Of a stretch of 64,000 nt of DNA, positions 1 through 10,655 are shown one piece after another (the first letter of the stretch is position 1; each line of letters begins with the position of its first letter). This DNA comes from Paludibacter sp. (GTDB taxonomy: Bacteria; Bacteroidota; Bacteroidia; Bacteroidales; Paludibacteraceae), in NCBI GenBank assembly GCA_028710415.1, contig JAQTUE010000003.1:212858-276857 (forward strand), in the 5' to 3' direction. The notes under the pieces were generated by a model. It had not been told where the DNA came from, made no database searches, and worked only from the letters and a program-made list of their open reading frames with translations. Position numbers and translations under genes: made by a program.

Positions 1-446
1 TTGTTGGTTACCAACGTGAAACCCATGTTGCTCTCTTTGTCATTAAAGAGTATCAATGGTTGGGAGTTATTCAGCGTATCCTTTTTAAAGTACTTTTTTA
101 ATAGGACTGAATAAATCCGGCCTCCTTTATTGCTTAATGTTACTTTTACAAGTTCATTTTCCAGGGTGAAAAATTTCTCTACCCCTTGAGCAGAAACACT
201 GAAATCACCAAATGCATCAGCACTCTTCGCTTTTGCAGTTGTGTCATTCACGGCTACAGAATCTTTTGATAATGATGCTTTTGCGACATTACCCGCTAGT
301 GCAGTTTTATTTTGTTCAACAAAGGCTATTGAATCGCTGTAGCGCTTTTCGGAGGCAATCTCTTTGTCCGATTTCTTATTTAATTGTGAAAATCCGAGAA
401 CTATCAGTGCTATCAGTACAAATCCCAGAATCGTATTTTTATCCAT
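1..446 (-). CDS. yidC: Membrane protein insertase YidC, N-terminal part (truncated by window edge)
   Basis: The minus-strand frame begins with ATG at 446 and runs off the left edge, giving about 148 residues. It starts MDKNTILGFVLIALIVLGF, the first transmembrane helix typical of Bacteroidetes YidC. A Ser/Lys-rich linker follows, then the start of the periplasmic beta domain (ENELVKVTLSNKGGRI near residues 105-120). YidC inserts and folds inner-membrane proteins with or without SecYEG. The conserved C-terminal insertase helices lie outside the window, so the call rests on the N-terminus and on the position directly downstream of pyrG, a frequent Bacteroidales arrangement. Confidence 0.88.
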   Translation of the reverse strand, partial: MDKNTILGFVLIALIVLGFSQLNKKSDKEIASEKRYSDSIAFVEQNKTALAGNVAKASLSKDSVAVNDTTAKAKSADAFGDFSVSAQGVEKFFTLENELVKVTLSNKGGRIYSVLLKKYFKKDTLNNSQPLILFNDKESNMGFTLVTN

Positions 447-539
447 AAAGTTATAATTGCTGTCTCCAGTCCACCAATTGGCGGAGGCTTTAAAATTAGT
501 ATATAATTTAATCAGTCTTTTTCATTCACCATCTAAATT

Positions 540-560
540 CCCCTTTAGGGGTTAGGGGTC
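540..560. repeat. REP-like palindrome, copy 1
   Basis: The 21-nt sequence has the form CCCC-TTTA-GGGG followed by TTAGGGGTC. It abuts the 3' end of pyrG, whose stop codon is at 561-563. The same element, sometimes in inverted pairs, recurs at 10559, 18045, 18148, 33387, 33415, 33506 and 36913, which marks it as a dispersed repeat and not a gene-specific terminator. Confidence 0.7.
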
Positions 561-2468
<1,908 letters not shown>

Positions 2469-3152
2469 ATGAAACATCTAAATATCCTGTTTTATTCTTT
2501 TATTTTGCTCCTTTGGGTACCGGGGTGCTCGGATAAAGCTTTACAAACACCCGCGATCATCGAGATTATTGATACCGATTATCATTTTTCCACCCAAAAC
2601 CTGCTGAAATTTTCGAAAGATAATAAAATTGAGCCTTCCTCAATCTTCGAATGGCAAAACCATTGGGTGATCTATTGTGATCTCAATCGTGCCACAAAAT
2701 ATAAACTGAAACTCGAAACGCTTTTCCCAAGGGTCATTGTCAAACTCTACGATACCCCTTTCTACAATTTCAATCGCCGGCAATACTCCAACGAAAAACC
2801 TGCCGCAAAGTGGGATCATATCATTATGACTGCCAATATGGTGGAAGATTCCCTGAAACAAAAAGAATACCTGGAATATCACCGCACCCAAAAGGAAAAA
2901 TGGCCGGAGATATCCAAAGGCTTTTATAATGCAAACTTTCAGCAAGTATTGGTCTTCCGCAACGGTAGGCAATTGATGCTTGTCATTAGCATTCCGGCAG
3001 GTGAAAGCCTGGATCGCTTAAACCCCAAGACCACAGAAAATAATCCCCGCGTTACAGAATGGAATTCAATTATGGGGAATTACCAGGAAGGTATTGAAGA
3101 CGCCCCTAAAGGAACCACGTGGGTCATGTTTAGCACAGTAAAGAGTCGGTAG
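2469..3152 (+). CDS. RhaM-like (L-rhamnose mutarotase family) lipoprotein
   Basis: I chose ATG 2469, giving 227 residues, because it begins a lipoprotein signal peptide ending in the lipobox WVPGC with Cys20; an upstream in-frame ATG at 2415 would bury the signal. The C-terminal half (about residues 115-220) resembles the RhaM alpha/beta barrel: Tyr134, His138 and Trp145-Pro146 fit the Y-x3-H-x3-WP pattern of E. coli RhaM. The N-terminal half may be a second, degenerate copy of the same fold. RhaM interconverts anomers of L-rhamnose in the cytoplasm, whereas this version should be exported and lipid-anchored. It precedes a GH31/methyltransferase/RhaT cluster, which hints at a role with a 6-deoxy or methylated sugar. 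Substrate is unproven. Confidence 0.7.
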   Translation: MKHLNILFYSFILLLWVPGCSDKALQTPAIIEIIDTDYHFSTQNLLKFSKDNKIEPSSIFEWQNHWVIYCDLNRATKYKLKLETLFPRVIVKLYDTPFYNFNRRQYSNEKPAAKWDHIIMTANMVEDSLKQKEYLEYHRTQKEKWPEISKGFYNANFQQVLVFRNGRQLMLVISIPAGESLDRLNPKTTENNPRVTEWNSIMGNYQEGIEDAPKGTTWVMFSTVKSR

Positions 3153-3548
3153 TCATTTTAGGATTAAAAAAATCCCGGTTCTTTCCGGTAAGAAGTACAG
3201 TATGTATGGGTTCACTACCCGATTTACGTATACTGTTAAATATTTCATAGATCACATTTAAATATAATATACATATAATAACCTATTAATGATATGATAC
3301 ATCTAAGTTATATCTAAGATACATCTAAGATACATCTAAGATACAACCTAAATCAGGTAGAGAACAAGTGAAAGTTGAGAGCAAACAGAATTCCGGTGAA
3401 AAAAGACCTTTTAAACAGTGATTTTAGCTTTTTAGTGATTGAGAATTTTAGATTATGCAGATAAAGAAAAAGAAATGCACCAATTCAGGCTTCCAACTCT
3501 ATCGAAGTAAGTGATAAAGAATTATTTTAAAGAAATTGAAAAATACAC
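3153..3548. other. Intergenic stretch with 11-bp repeat array
   Basis: This 396-nt gap holds the phased repeat array listed separately (3299-3342) and otherwise AT-rich sequence. A small inverted repeat CCGG-ttcttt-CCGG near 3175-3190 follows the lipoprotein gene and is a weak terminator candidate. No ORF of note was seen. The array lies about 200 nt upstream of the GH31 start and could belong to its control region. Confidence 0.5.
3299..3342. repeat. Phased 11-bp direct repeats (ACATCTAAGAT), array A
   Basis: Four contiguous 11-nt units are present: ACATCTAAGTT, ATATCTAAGAT, then two copies of ACATCTAAGAT, ending in ACAAC at 3343-3347. An array with the same order and the same left flank (TAACC then TTAATGATATGA) occurs at 36530-36584 with five units. 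The 11-bp period is close to one helical turn. Confidence 0.8.
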
Positions 3549-5759
3549 ATGCAACAAACCAATTACCAACTTTTTGATTTTCTAGACTTCAACACGGAGT
3601 TGAATGAGGGTGACAGGCTTTGGAGGGCTTGCACGCCAACTCATGTTGAAGAAGTCAAAGGTACTGTTTTTATCACAATTCCATTCCAAAAGCAAAATAA
3701 TTCCAACGAAATTGCACCTGATCTGACAGTTGCCACTAAAGAATTCAAACTGCGCCTGAAAGCTTACGGTGATAAGATTTTGAGGGTGTCCATGGCTATC
3801 GGTGAACCGGTACTGGAACAATCGGAAATGCTTGAATTGTCACCGGAATTAATGATAACTTCCCTGTCAGTTGAAAAAAAGGATTTGGAATGGATCATAA
3901 CCGATTTAAAAGGAAATAAGAAAGCAGTCATTAGCTTGAAACAACCGGAAACAGACTGGTGGAGTGATTTGGTGCCTGCACCCGCCGAAACCATACACCT
4001 TAGTTTTTTCCCGGATGGAAAGAAAGAAGTCAACTTATCGGCTACCGATATGTTTTCACCTGCACGTCATGATGCTTTTGCACTGGCTTTTGTGGAACGG
4101 AACGATACAGCGCATCGTACAACATTTTCATTAGCAGCTAAAGCTGATGAATGTTTCTATGGTACCGGCGAACGTTTTACAAAAATGGACTTATCGGGCA
4201 AGACACTTCAAATGCGTAACCAGGACGGACAGGGAGTAAACAACCGCCGTACTTACAAAAGCGTACCGTTTTACCTATCCTCGGAAAACTACGGCCTGTT
4301 TGTACATACCAACTCATTCGCCAAATTCTCACTGGCCGACCATTCAACCCGGTCAGCACAGGTCATGGTGGAAGAACCCGTGGTGGATTTCTTTTTAATA
4401 GGTGGTGATGCCCCCGAAGAAATACTATTCGGTTACCGTCAGTTGACAGGATTCCCTACCATGCCCCCGCTGTGGAGCTTTGGTGTCTGGATGAGCCGCA
4501 TGACATATTTTTCAGCTGATGAGGTGAATGATATCTGTGACCGGATGCGACAGGAAGATTATCCGTGCGATGTTATACACATTGATACCGGTTGGTTTGA
4601 AACGGACTGGTTGTGTGAATGGAAATTTAATGAGACCCGTTTCCCCGTTCCAGAAAAGTTTATCAGGAATTTAAATAAAAAAGGGTATCGTGTCAGCCTC
4701 TGGCAATTGCCCTATATCTCCTACAAAGCCCTTCAATACGAAGAAGCTGATAAGAATGAGTATATAAGCAAAAGTGAACGGAACCTTTCGGGTTCATCCA
4801 ATTTCAGTGTACAGGATTTTGCCGGGACTATTGACTTTACGTACGACAAGGCAACCGAATGGTATAAAGGCCTGTTACGTAAACTGCTTGAAATGGGAGT
4901 ATCGTGCATAAAAACCGATTTTGGAGAGGATATTCACCTCGATGCTGAATATCATTCCATGGCGCCCGATAAATTACACAATTTATATCCATTGCTCTAC
5001 CAGAAAGCGGCTTACGAAGTGACGAAGGAAGTTACCGGGGATGGCATCATCTGGGCAAGGGCAGGTTGGGCCGGTTGCCAGCGTTATCCATTGCATTGGG
5101 GTGGTGATTCAGCCTGCTCGTGGGATGGCATGGCCGGTTCGTTAAAAGGTGGCTTACAGATCGGGCTTTCTGGCTTTGGGTTCTGGAGCCACGACGTACC
5201 CGGATTCCATGGAGTGCCTGACTTTATGAATTCTGTATTGCCCGATGATATTTATGTACGATGGACACAATTTGGCGTATTTTCATCCCATATCCGGTAT
5301 CACGGGTCACACAAGCGCGAACCATGGCATTACCCGAACATAGCATCTATCATTCAGAAATGGTGGAAGTTACGATATTCATTGATTCCCTACATCCTGC
5401 AACAAAGCGAAAAAACCACCTGCACCGGTTTTCCGGTATTAAGGGCGCTTATATTGCATCACCCGGATGACAGGACCTGCCGTCAGATTGACGACCAGTA
5501 CTACTTTGGGGATAACATGCTGGTGGCACCTGTCATGAATTCCGACAATAAACGCGACATCTATTTGCCGGAAGGTGCCTGGGTTCATTTCTTTACCCAT
5601 GAAGTATTTACAGGCAATCAATGGCTTAAAAATGTGGATGTACCCCTGGAGGAAATGCCTGTCTTTGTAAAACAGGGTGCTTCCATACCTATGTATCCGG
5701 AAGATGTAAATTGCACGGACGAAATGGATCTGGCAAAAGTGATTGAAGTAGTATTCTAA
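3549..5759 (+). CDS. Cytoplasmic GH31 alpha-glycosidase, YicI-like (putative alpha-xylosidase)
   Basis: The 736-residue protein has the GH31 layout: an N-terminal beta domain (to about 300), a (beta/alpha)8 catalytic barrel (about 300-640) and C-terminal beta domains. The nucleophile motif KTDFGED gives Asp457, and WGGD gives acid/base Asp520, with WARAGW at 502-507 between them. This arrangement matches the alpha-xylosidase YicI branch. There is no signal peptide, so it should act inside the cell on an imported oligosaccharide, unlike the exported GH31 at the other end of the window. Downstream genes encode UroD-fold methyltransferases and sugar-type transporters. Alpha-xylosidase specificity is likely but a different, possibly methylated, alpha-glycoside is possible. 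Confidence 0.88.
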   Translation: MQQTNYQLFDFLDFNTELNEGDRLWRACTPTHVEEVKGTVFITIPFQKQNNSNEIAPDLTVATKEFKLRLKAYGDKILRVSMAIGEPVLEQSEMLELSPELMITSLSVEKKDLEWIITDLKGNKKAVISLKQPETDWWSDLVPAPAETIHLSFFPDGKKEVNLSATDMFSPARHDAFALAFVERNDTAHRTTFSLAAKADECFYGTGERFTKMDLSGKTLQMRNQDGQGVNNRRTYKSVPFYLSSENYGLFVHTNSFAKFSLADHSTRSAQVMVEEPVVDFFLIGGDAPEEILFGYRQLTGFPTMPPLWSFGVWMSRMTYFSADEVNDICDRMRQEDYPCDVIHIDTGWFETDWLCEWKFNETRFPVPEKFIRNLNKKGYRVSLWQLPYISYKALQYEEADKNEYISKSERNLSGSSNFSVQDFAGTIDFTYDKATEWYKGLLRKLLEMGVSCIKTDFGEDIHLDAEYHSMAPDKLHNLYPLLYQKAAYEVTKEVTGDGIIWARAGWAGCQRYPLHWGGDSACSWDGMAGSLKGGLQIGLSGFGFWSHDVPGFHGVPDFMNSVLPDDIYVRWTQFGVFSSHIRYHGSHKREPWHYPNIASIIQKWWKLRYSLIPYILQQSEKTTCTGFPVLRALILHHPDDRTCRQIDDQYYFGDNMLVAPVMNSDNKRDIYLPEGAWVHFFTHEVFTGNQWLKNVDVPLEEMPVFVKQGASIPMYPEDVNCTDEMDLAKVIEVVF

Positions 5760-6354
5760 TGAAACTTTTGAACCACAAAAGGGACAAAAGAATCACAAAA
5801 GTTCAAATGCATTTTGATTAAAAACAGGAATAAATTATACTGTTTATCGGCTATTACACACAGAATTCATTCATTGGTAAATTTATCTTCGTATTGGCAG
5901 TTACAATAAAATTTGAAACGACAAATTACACCGTAGGTGTTAACTGTGCATAATCCCCAGTGGAACTTGCGGAACTGGGGGTTAGAAATGAAATTACAAT
6001 CAGAACTCTGTAAGAGTTCACCAACAGAATCAATAGTTTAAGTGCTTTTTGCTTGTGGTCAACTCCTCTGGAGTTTGGTTGTTTATATTCAATTTACCCC
6101 CAGTTCCGCAAGCTCCACTGGGGATTATGCACGGTAAACTCCTACAGAGTTTTTCAAATAGATGCAGATGGTATAATTTATTGAAATCATTGATAGAATA
6201 GATTTAAAAACAAAAAAAATAAAAATACTCTCATTGGTTGCAAAAGGCGTTAGTTATTTTTTATAAGTATTAATTTAAACTGAAGCATAAGTTCATAAGT
6301 TTCATTTGCAATAAAATCTATTGTGTCCTTATGTGCCTTATGTGGTTAAATATT
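5760..6354. other. Intergenic stretch dominated by hairpin element copy 1
   Basis: The 595-nt gap separates GH31 from the first UroD-like gene. Most of it is copy 1 of the hairpin element (5929-6262). The flanks are AT-rich. The gap is long enough to break a single transcript, so the GH31 and the genes downstream may be separate units. Confidence 0.6.
5929..6262. repeat. Hairpin element copy 1 (MITE-like)
   Basis: The core starts with the palindrome CACCGTAGGTG (5929-5939). Two 36-nt arms, 5946-5981 and 6097-6132, are inverted repeats of each other with 35 of 36 positions matching, and enclose a 115-nt loop (5982-6096) with small AACTC...GAGTT stems. The right end (6234-6262, TTGGTTGCAAAAGGCGTTAG) matches the terminal inverted repeat of copy 2; the left terminal repeat is not recognisable here. 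The loop has the same orientation as in copy 3 and the opposite orientation to copy 2. Confidence 0.85.
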
Positions 6355-7419
6355 ATGGAAACCTGGAAATCAAATTTTGAAGAAACAAAGCAGCATTACA
6401 ATAATTGGTGGAATCAAAAAGGCATCGTGCTCACCATGTGGGAACATTTGGAAAAGGAAGGTGCACCTTATGCTCCAATAGCCCCGCCGGCAGCACATAA
6501 AGACATCAACCAGTTTTGGTTTGATCCGCAATGGCGGGCTGAATACCTGGATTATACCATGTCCCGCAATTCATACATGGCCGATATCCTGCCTGTTGCC
6601 AATACCCAGTTAGGGCCGGGATCACTGGCTGCCATACTGGGAGCAGACCTTGAAGGACGGGAAGATACCATCTGGATTCGTGAAAATGCTGATTTTGACG
6701 GACGGATAATACTGGACGAAAAAAACAAATGGTGGCAATTGCATACGGACCTGTTGAGAGCCTGCAAGGCAAAAGCGCAGACAAATTACATGGTGGGTTG
6801 TCCGGACCTGGTGGAAGGACTGGACGTGCTGGCAAGCCTGAAAGGGTCGGATAATGTGTTGATGGACCTGATTATGGACCCGGACAATACCCTGATGCAG
6901 CTTCAGGAAATAAACAATGCCTATTTCAGGGTTTTTGACGAGATCTACGATATCATCAATGTGAACGGTGAAATGGCTTTCTGTTACTTCTCATTGTGGG
7001 CACCCGGAAGAGTGTCTAAGTTGCAGTCCGACATATCCATCATGATATCCCAGGATGATTTCCGGACGTTCTGCAAACCCTTTTTACAGGAACAATGCAA
7101 TAAAATTGATTATACGCTTTACCATTTGGATGGGGTGGACGCGATACGGCATTTGGATGCAGTGCTGGAAATTGAAAACCTGAACGCTATTCAGTGGACT
7201 CCAGGCTACGGACAGCCACAGGGAGGAAACAAACAATGGTTCGACCTGTATAAAAAAATATTTGCCGGTGGAAAGTCGGTGATGGCAAACTGGGTTACAC
7301 TCGACGAACTGGAACCCCTGCTCGATACTGTAGGAAACCAGGGATTGCATATCAATGTAGATTTCAAAACTGAAAAAGAGATAGAGAAAGCACTTAACAT
7401 AGTTGACCGTTACAGATAA
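6355..7419 (+). CDS. UroD-superfamily protein, putative substrate-side methyltransferase lacking the H-x-C zinc motif
   Basis: ATG 6355 gives 354 residues; the in-frame ATG at 6331 adds eight unlikely residues. The sequence reads as a uroporphyrinogen-decarboxylase-fold protein of the group often found in sugar loci. Where zinc-dependent MtaA/CmuA relatives have H-x-C, this protein has YHLDG (256-260, His257 and Asp259), followed by a second HLD and AIQWTPG near 279-284. The thiolate zinc ligands are therefore absent, which argues against a thiol methyltransferase and fits a different substrate, possibly a sugar. It overlaps no gene and is followed 22 nt later by the SSS symporter, so co-transcription is likely. 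True haem-pathway UroD activity is unlikely in this context. Confidence 0.72.
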   Translation: METWKSNFEETKQHYNNWWNQKGIVLTMWEHLEKEGAPYAPIAPPAAHKDINQFWFDPQWRAEYLDYTMSRNSYMADILPVANTQLGPGSLAAILGADLEGREDTIWIRENADFDGRIILDEKNKWWQLHTDLLRACKAKAQTNYMVGCPDLVEGLDVLASLKGSDNVLMDLIMDPDNTLMQLQEINNAYFRVFDEIYDIINVNGEMAFCYFSLWAPGRVSKLQSDISIMISQDDFRTFCKPFLQEQCNKIDYTLYHLDGVDAIRHLDAVLEIENLNAIQWTPGYGQPQGGNKQWFDLYKKIFAGGKSVMANWVTLDELEPLLDTVGNQGLHINVDFKTEKEIEKALNIVDRYR

Positions 7420-7441
7420 AACTCACAACCAAATAATACGT

Positions 7442-9004
7442 ATGAAGATCGCCTTAAATTTTATTGATATAGCTGTCATTGTAGGTTATATTCTCATTTT
7501 GTTCGGAATTGCTTTTTGGGCCAGTGCCCGTAAGAATAAAAACGATAACCTGTTCCTGGCAAACAAAAGCCTGGGATGGTTTGCTATCGGCTTAACCATG
7601 TGGGGCACCAATGTAGGTCCTTCCATGTTGCTGGCATCTGCAAGCGCAGGATACAGCACGGGGATAGTATCCGGTAATTTTGCCTGGTATGCCTTCCTGT
7701 TTATCATGATGCTGGTGTTTGTTTTTGCTCCCAGGTACCTGGGTGCCAAAGCATCGACTCTTCCAGAGTATATGGGTAAACGTTTTGGGCAATCCACCCG
7801 GTATCTGCTGGCGTGGTATACCCTGATTACCATTCTGATTTCCTGGTTATCACTGGGATTGTTCGCCGGAGGAATTCTGGTAAAGCAAATCCTGGGTATC
7901 CCCATGTGGGAATCGGTGATCATCATGGTGGTATTTGCTACCATCCTCACTGCTGCCGGAGGATTGAAAGCCATAGCCTATACCAGCGTATTTCAAATGC
8001 TGCTGCTGATAGGGGTTTCGTTAACTTTGACTCTTTTGGGACTCTCGAAAGTAGGCGGTTTATCGGGTCTGTACCATGCTACACCTGAAAATTACTGGAG
8101 ATTGTTCCAACCCATGACCGATAAGGACTTCCCGTGGTTGCCCATTGTGCTGGGGTATCCGATCATGGGGGTATGGTTCTGGTGTACGGAGCAATCGATG
8201 GTACAATCGGTGTTGGGTGCCAAGAGCCTGAAGCAGGGACAGCTGGGTGCCAGTTTTATAGGTTGGTTGAAAATACTCGATGTGCCATTGTTTATCCTGC
8301 CCGGAATTATCTGTTTTGTATTGTACCCGCATTTGCATGATCCAAGCGAAGCTTACCTGACGATGGTCACCAGCCTGTTCCCGGTAGGAATGAAAGGACT
8401 GATTATCGTAGTTCTGTTAGCAGCATTACTTGGAAATATCGGTTCATCACTTAATTCGGTGAGTACCGTGTACACCATGGATATTTACCTGAAAAAGAAC
8501 AAGCCCAATGCCACCAATTCGGAGATCGTAAAGATAGGGCGATGGGTAACGTTGTTTAGTGCCATTATTTCCGTCATTGTAGCCTTGGCCATTGATAATA
8601 TAAAAGGGCTGAACCTGTTCAATATATTCCAGTCGGTACTTGGCTTTTTAGCACCTTCCATGTCAGTTGTATTCTTATTTGCTGTCTTCTGGAAAAAGAC
8701 AACTTCAAAGGCTGTGAATTTAATCCTGACTGCCGGTACTGCTTTTTGTCTTTCGGTTGCAGTCATGTACTGGTGGGTATTCCCGATAGAGAAATATCAT
8801 TTCTGGCCTCATTTTATGATGATATCGTTCTATCTGTTTATCATCCTGTCAATAGCGACCATTATTATTTCCAAACTTGATAAGCATGCTACCGATGAGA
8901 ATACCCTTGGGTTGGAAAAACTGCCAAAGACATCTAAGTTAGTCTGGGCTTCGTGGATCGTGTTGATTATCGTGATGGTTTCATTGTATTTGTTTTTTAA
9001 TTAA
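7442..9004 (+). CDS. Sodium:solute symporter (SSS family)
   Basis: ATG 7442 gives 520 residues starting MKIALNFIDIAVIVGYILI; the earlier in-frame ATG at 7403 overlaps the upstream gene. About 13 hydrophobic segments are visible, in keeping with the SSS/SGLT fold. NKSLGWFAIGLTMWGTNVGP near residues 40-60 resembles helix 1-2 of sugar SSS carriers, and the protein ends in a hydrophobic helix. It should import a solute, most likely a sugar or glycoside, with sodium across the inner membrane. It lies between two UroD-fold genes, suggesting it delivers their substrate. Substrate identity cannot be read from sequence. Confidence 0.9.
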   Translation: MKIALNFIDIAVIVGYILILFGIAFWASARKNKNDNLFLANKSLGWFAIGLTMWGTNVGPSMLLASASAGYSTGIVSGNFAWYAFLFIMMLVFVFAPRYLGAKASTLPEYMGKRFGQSTRYLLAWYTLITILISWLSLGLFAGGILVKQILGIPMWESVIIMVVFATILTAAGGLKAIAYTSVFQMLLLIGVSLTLTLLGLSKVGGLSGLYHATPENYWRLFQPMTDKDFPWLPIVLGYPIMGVWFWCTEQSMVQSVLGAKSLKQGQLGASFIGWLKILDVPLFILPGIICFVLYPHLHDPSEAYLTMVTSLFPVGMKGLIIVVLLAALLGNIGSSLNSVSTVYTMDIYLKKNKPNATNSEIVKIGRWVTLFSAIISVIVALAIDNIKGLNLFNIFQSVLGFLAPSMSVVFLFAVFWKKTTSKAVNLILTAGTAFCLSVAVMYWWVFPIEKYHFWPHFMMISFYLFIILSIATIIISKLDKHATDENTLGLEKLPKTSKLVWASWIVLIIVMVSLYLFFN

Positions 9005-9047
9005 AGGATGCATCATAAATTCATAAACAATTAAATTCAAGTTGAAG

Positions 9048-10082
9048 ATGACACACAGAGAACGGTTTTATGCCACCATTGCCAATCAGCCGGTCGACAG
9101 GCCTGCTTCCTGGTTAGGCCTTCCTGTACCGGAAGCGCAACAGGGATTACTTGACTTTTTTAAAGTGGCGTCGGTTGATGAATTGAAAGTATTGCTGGAT
9201 GATGATATTTATCCTATTGAAGTTCCATATCATTATCCACCATCGAATCACATTGCCTGTGCCTTCAAGTTTGCCAAAGTCTCGCACGATGACAAACCGG
9301 AAGAGCGTACACTGACAGCCCCCGGATTCTTTGAAGATATTGACGATCCTGCTGATGTGGATTTATTTCCATGGCCCGATCCTGCTTTATACCTTGATGT
9401 GGAAGAATCACGCAGGCTGTCCAGGTCTGTTGACCCGGGCTATATCCGGATGGGTATCATGTGGAGTGCCCATTTCCAGGATGCGTGTGCTGCTTTTGGC
9501 ATGGAAAAAGCCCTGATGGTCATGTTGATGAATCCGGACATGTTTGTTGCAGTGATTGACCGGATTACGGATTTTTACCTGAAAGCAAACGAATTGTTTT
9601 ACGAAGCCACCAAAGGATATCTCGATGCCGTGCTAATCGGCAATGACTTTGGCAGCCAGTGCGGATTGATGGTCGATCCCGAATCCTTGCGAGCCTACGT
9701 GTTTCCCGGAACAAAGAAATTGATTGACCAGGCCAAAAGCTATGGGTTGAAAGTCATTCATCATTCCTGCGGATCTATTTTCCCGATCATTGATGATCTG
9801 GTTGAATTGGGAGTGGATGTCATTCATCCCATACAGGCATTAGCCCAGGATATGGATGCCCCGAACCTGAAAGCCCATTTTGAAGGGAAAACTTCATTCT
9901 GCGGTGGGGTAGATGCACAACACTTGCTGGTAAACGGAACACCGGAACAAGTTACTCAAAAGGTAAACGAACTGAAACAATTATTCCCGACCGGATTGAT
10001 TATTTCACCCAGCCACGAGGCAATTCTAAAAGACATTCCCCCTGCAAATATAAAAGCATTGTTTGATGCATTAAAATTATAG
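9048..10082 (+). CDS. UroD/MtaA-superfamily methyltransferase with His-Cys-Cys zinc motif
   Basis: ATG 9048 is preferred over the in-frame TTG at 9042; the product is 344 residues. UroD-fold features are clear: THRERFYATIANQPVDRPA at the N-terminus, HSCGS with His239 and Cys241, and FCGGVDAQ with Cys285. The His-x-Cys plus distant Cys pattern is the zinc site used by MtaA/MtbA/CmuA-type methyltransferases to activate a thiol. SPSHE near 320-324 is a conserved late motif of the family. It probably moves a methyl group to or from the corrinoid protein encoded 1.7 kb downstream. It is followed 38 nt later by RhaM. The direction of transfer and the substrate are inference. Confidence 0.78.
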   Translation: MTHRERFYATIANQPVDRPASWLGLPVPEAQQGLLDFFKVASVDELKVLLDDDIYPIEVPYHYPPSNHIACAFKFAKVSHDDKPEERTLTAPGFFEDIDDPADVDLFPWPDPALYLDVEESRRLSRSVDPGYIRMGIMWSAHFQDACAAFGMEKALMVMLMNPDMFVAVIDRITDFYLKANELFYEATKGYLDAVLIGNDFGSQCGLMVDPESLRAYVFPGTKKLIDQAKSYGLKVIHHSCGSIFPIIDDLVELGVDVIHPIQALAQDMDAPNLKAHFEGKTSFCGGVDAQHLLVNGTPEQVTQKVNELKQLFPTGLIISPSHEAILKDIPPANIKALFDALKL

Positions 10083-10120
10083 AAACTCAGGCATTGTTTC
10101 TTAAAAATAAAAGTTATACT

Positions 10121-10444
10121 ATGAGACGATTAGGACAACTTATTCACCTGAAACCGGTAGGAGCAGAAGAATATATAAAACATCATGCAGCAGTTTGGCC
10201 AGGTGTGCTAAAAATGATAACAGACTGCAATATAGTCAATTATTCCATATTCAAAAAGGATACTGTCTTGTTTGCCTATTTCGAATATGTTGGTGATGAT
10301 TTTGTAAAAGATATGGCTATCATGGCTGCCGATCCTGAAACACAACGTTGGTGGGATGTGGTTAAACCCCTGATGGAACCAATAGAAACCCGTAATGCCG
10401 GTGAGTTCTGGGCGGATATGGAAGAGATATTTCACATGGCTTGA
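10121..10444 (+). CDS. rhaM: L-rhamnose mutarotase family protein
   Basis: ATG 10121 gives 107 residues, close to the 104 of E. coli RhaM; the upstream TTG start at 10094 is unlikely. Tyr18, His22 and Trp26-Pro27 match the RhaM active-site pattern, and QRWWDVVKPLMEP (75-87) matches the second signature. No signal peptide is present, so it acts in the cytoplasm, interconverting anomers of L-rhamnose or a related sugar. It sits between a UroD-like methyltransferase and rhaT. No rhamnose isomerase, kinase or aldolase is nearby, so the sugar handled here may not be plain L-rhamnose. Confidence 0.87.
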   Translation: MRRLGQLIHLKPVGAEEYIKHHAAVWPGVLKMITDCNIVNYSIFKKDTVLFAYFEYVGDDFVKDMAIMAADPETQRWWDVVKPLMEPIETRNAGEFWADMEEIFHMA

Positions 10445-10655
10445 CGAAAAAAGTAGGTAGTTGGTAGTAGGTAGTCGGTAGCATAACATACTGGGAATAG
10501 CAGTCTAAAAATCAAATGAAACAATAAAGAAAATTATAGGAGACGATACTAATTTAATCCCCCTTTAGGGGCTAGGGGTTATTTTAGATTAATAAGAGTA
10601 AGTAGCAAAGTAAATAAAATAGTAAATAGTAAATGAATAAATAGTAAATAACTCG
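10445..10655. repeat. Spacer with simple repeats and a REP-like palindrome
   Basis: The spacer contains a run of GTAGGTAGTTGGTAGTAGGTAG-type sequence (about 10453-10481), a REP-like palindrome at 10559-10580 (CCCCCTTTAGGGG then CTAGGGGTT), and AATAGTAAAT-type repeats before the rhaT start. The same GTAGTTGGTAG words recur downstream of butyrate kinase at 30906-30955. Confidence 0.7.

Noticed and set aside
212..448. 78-codon plus-strand ORF at the left edge
   Set aside because: It is antisense to the YidC N-terminus and has no protein character.
3299..3347. Short regularly spaced repeats that resemble a small CRISPR array
   Set aside because: The 11-bp units are contiguous with no spacers, and no cas gene is present.
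9042..9047. TTG start codon for the UroD-like gene
   Set aside because: An ATG two codons later gives the normal family N-terminus.
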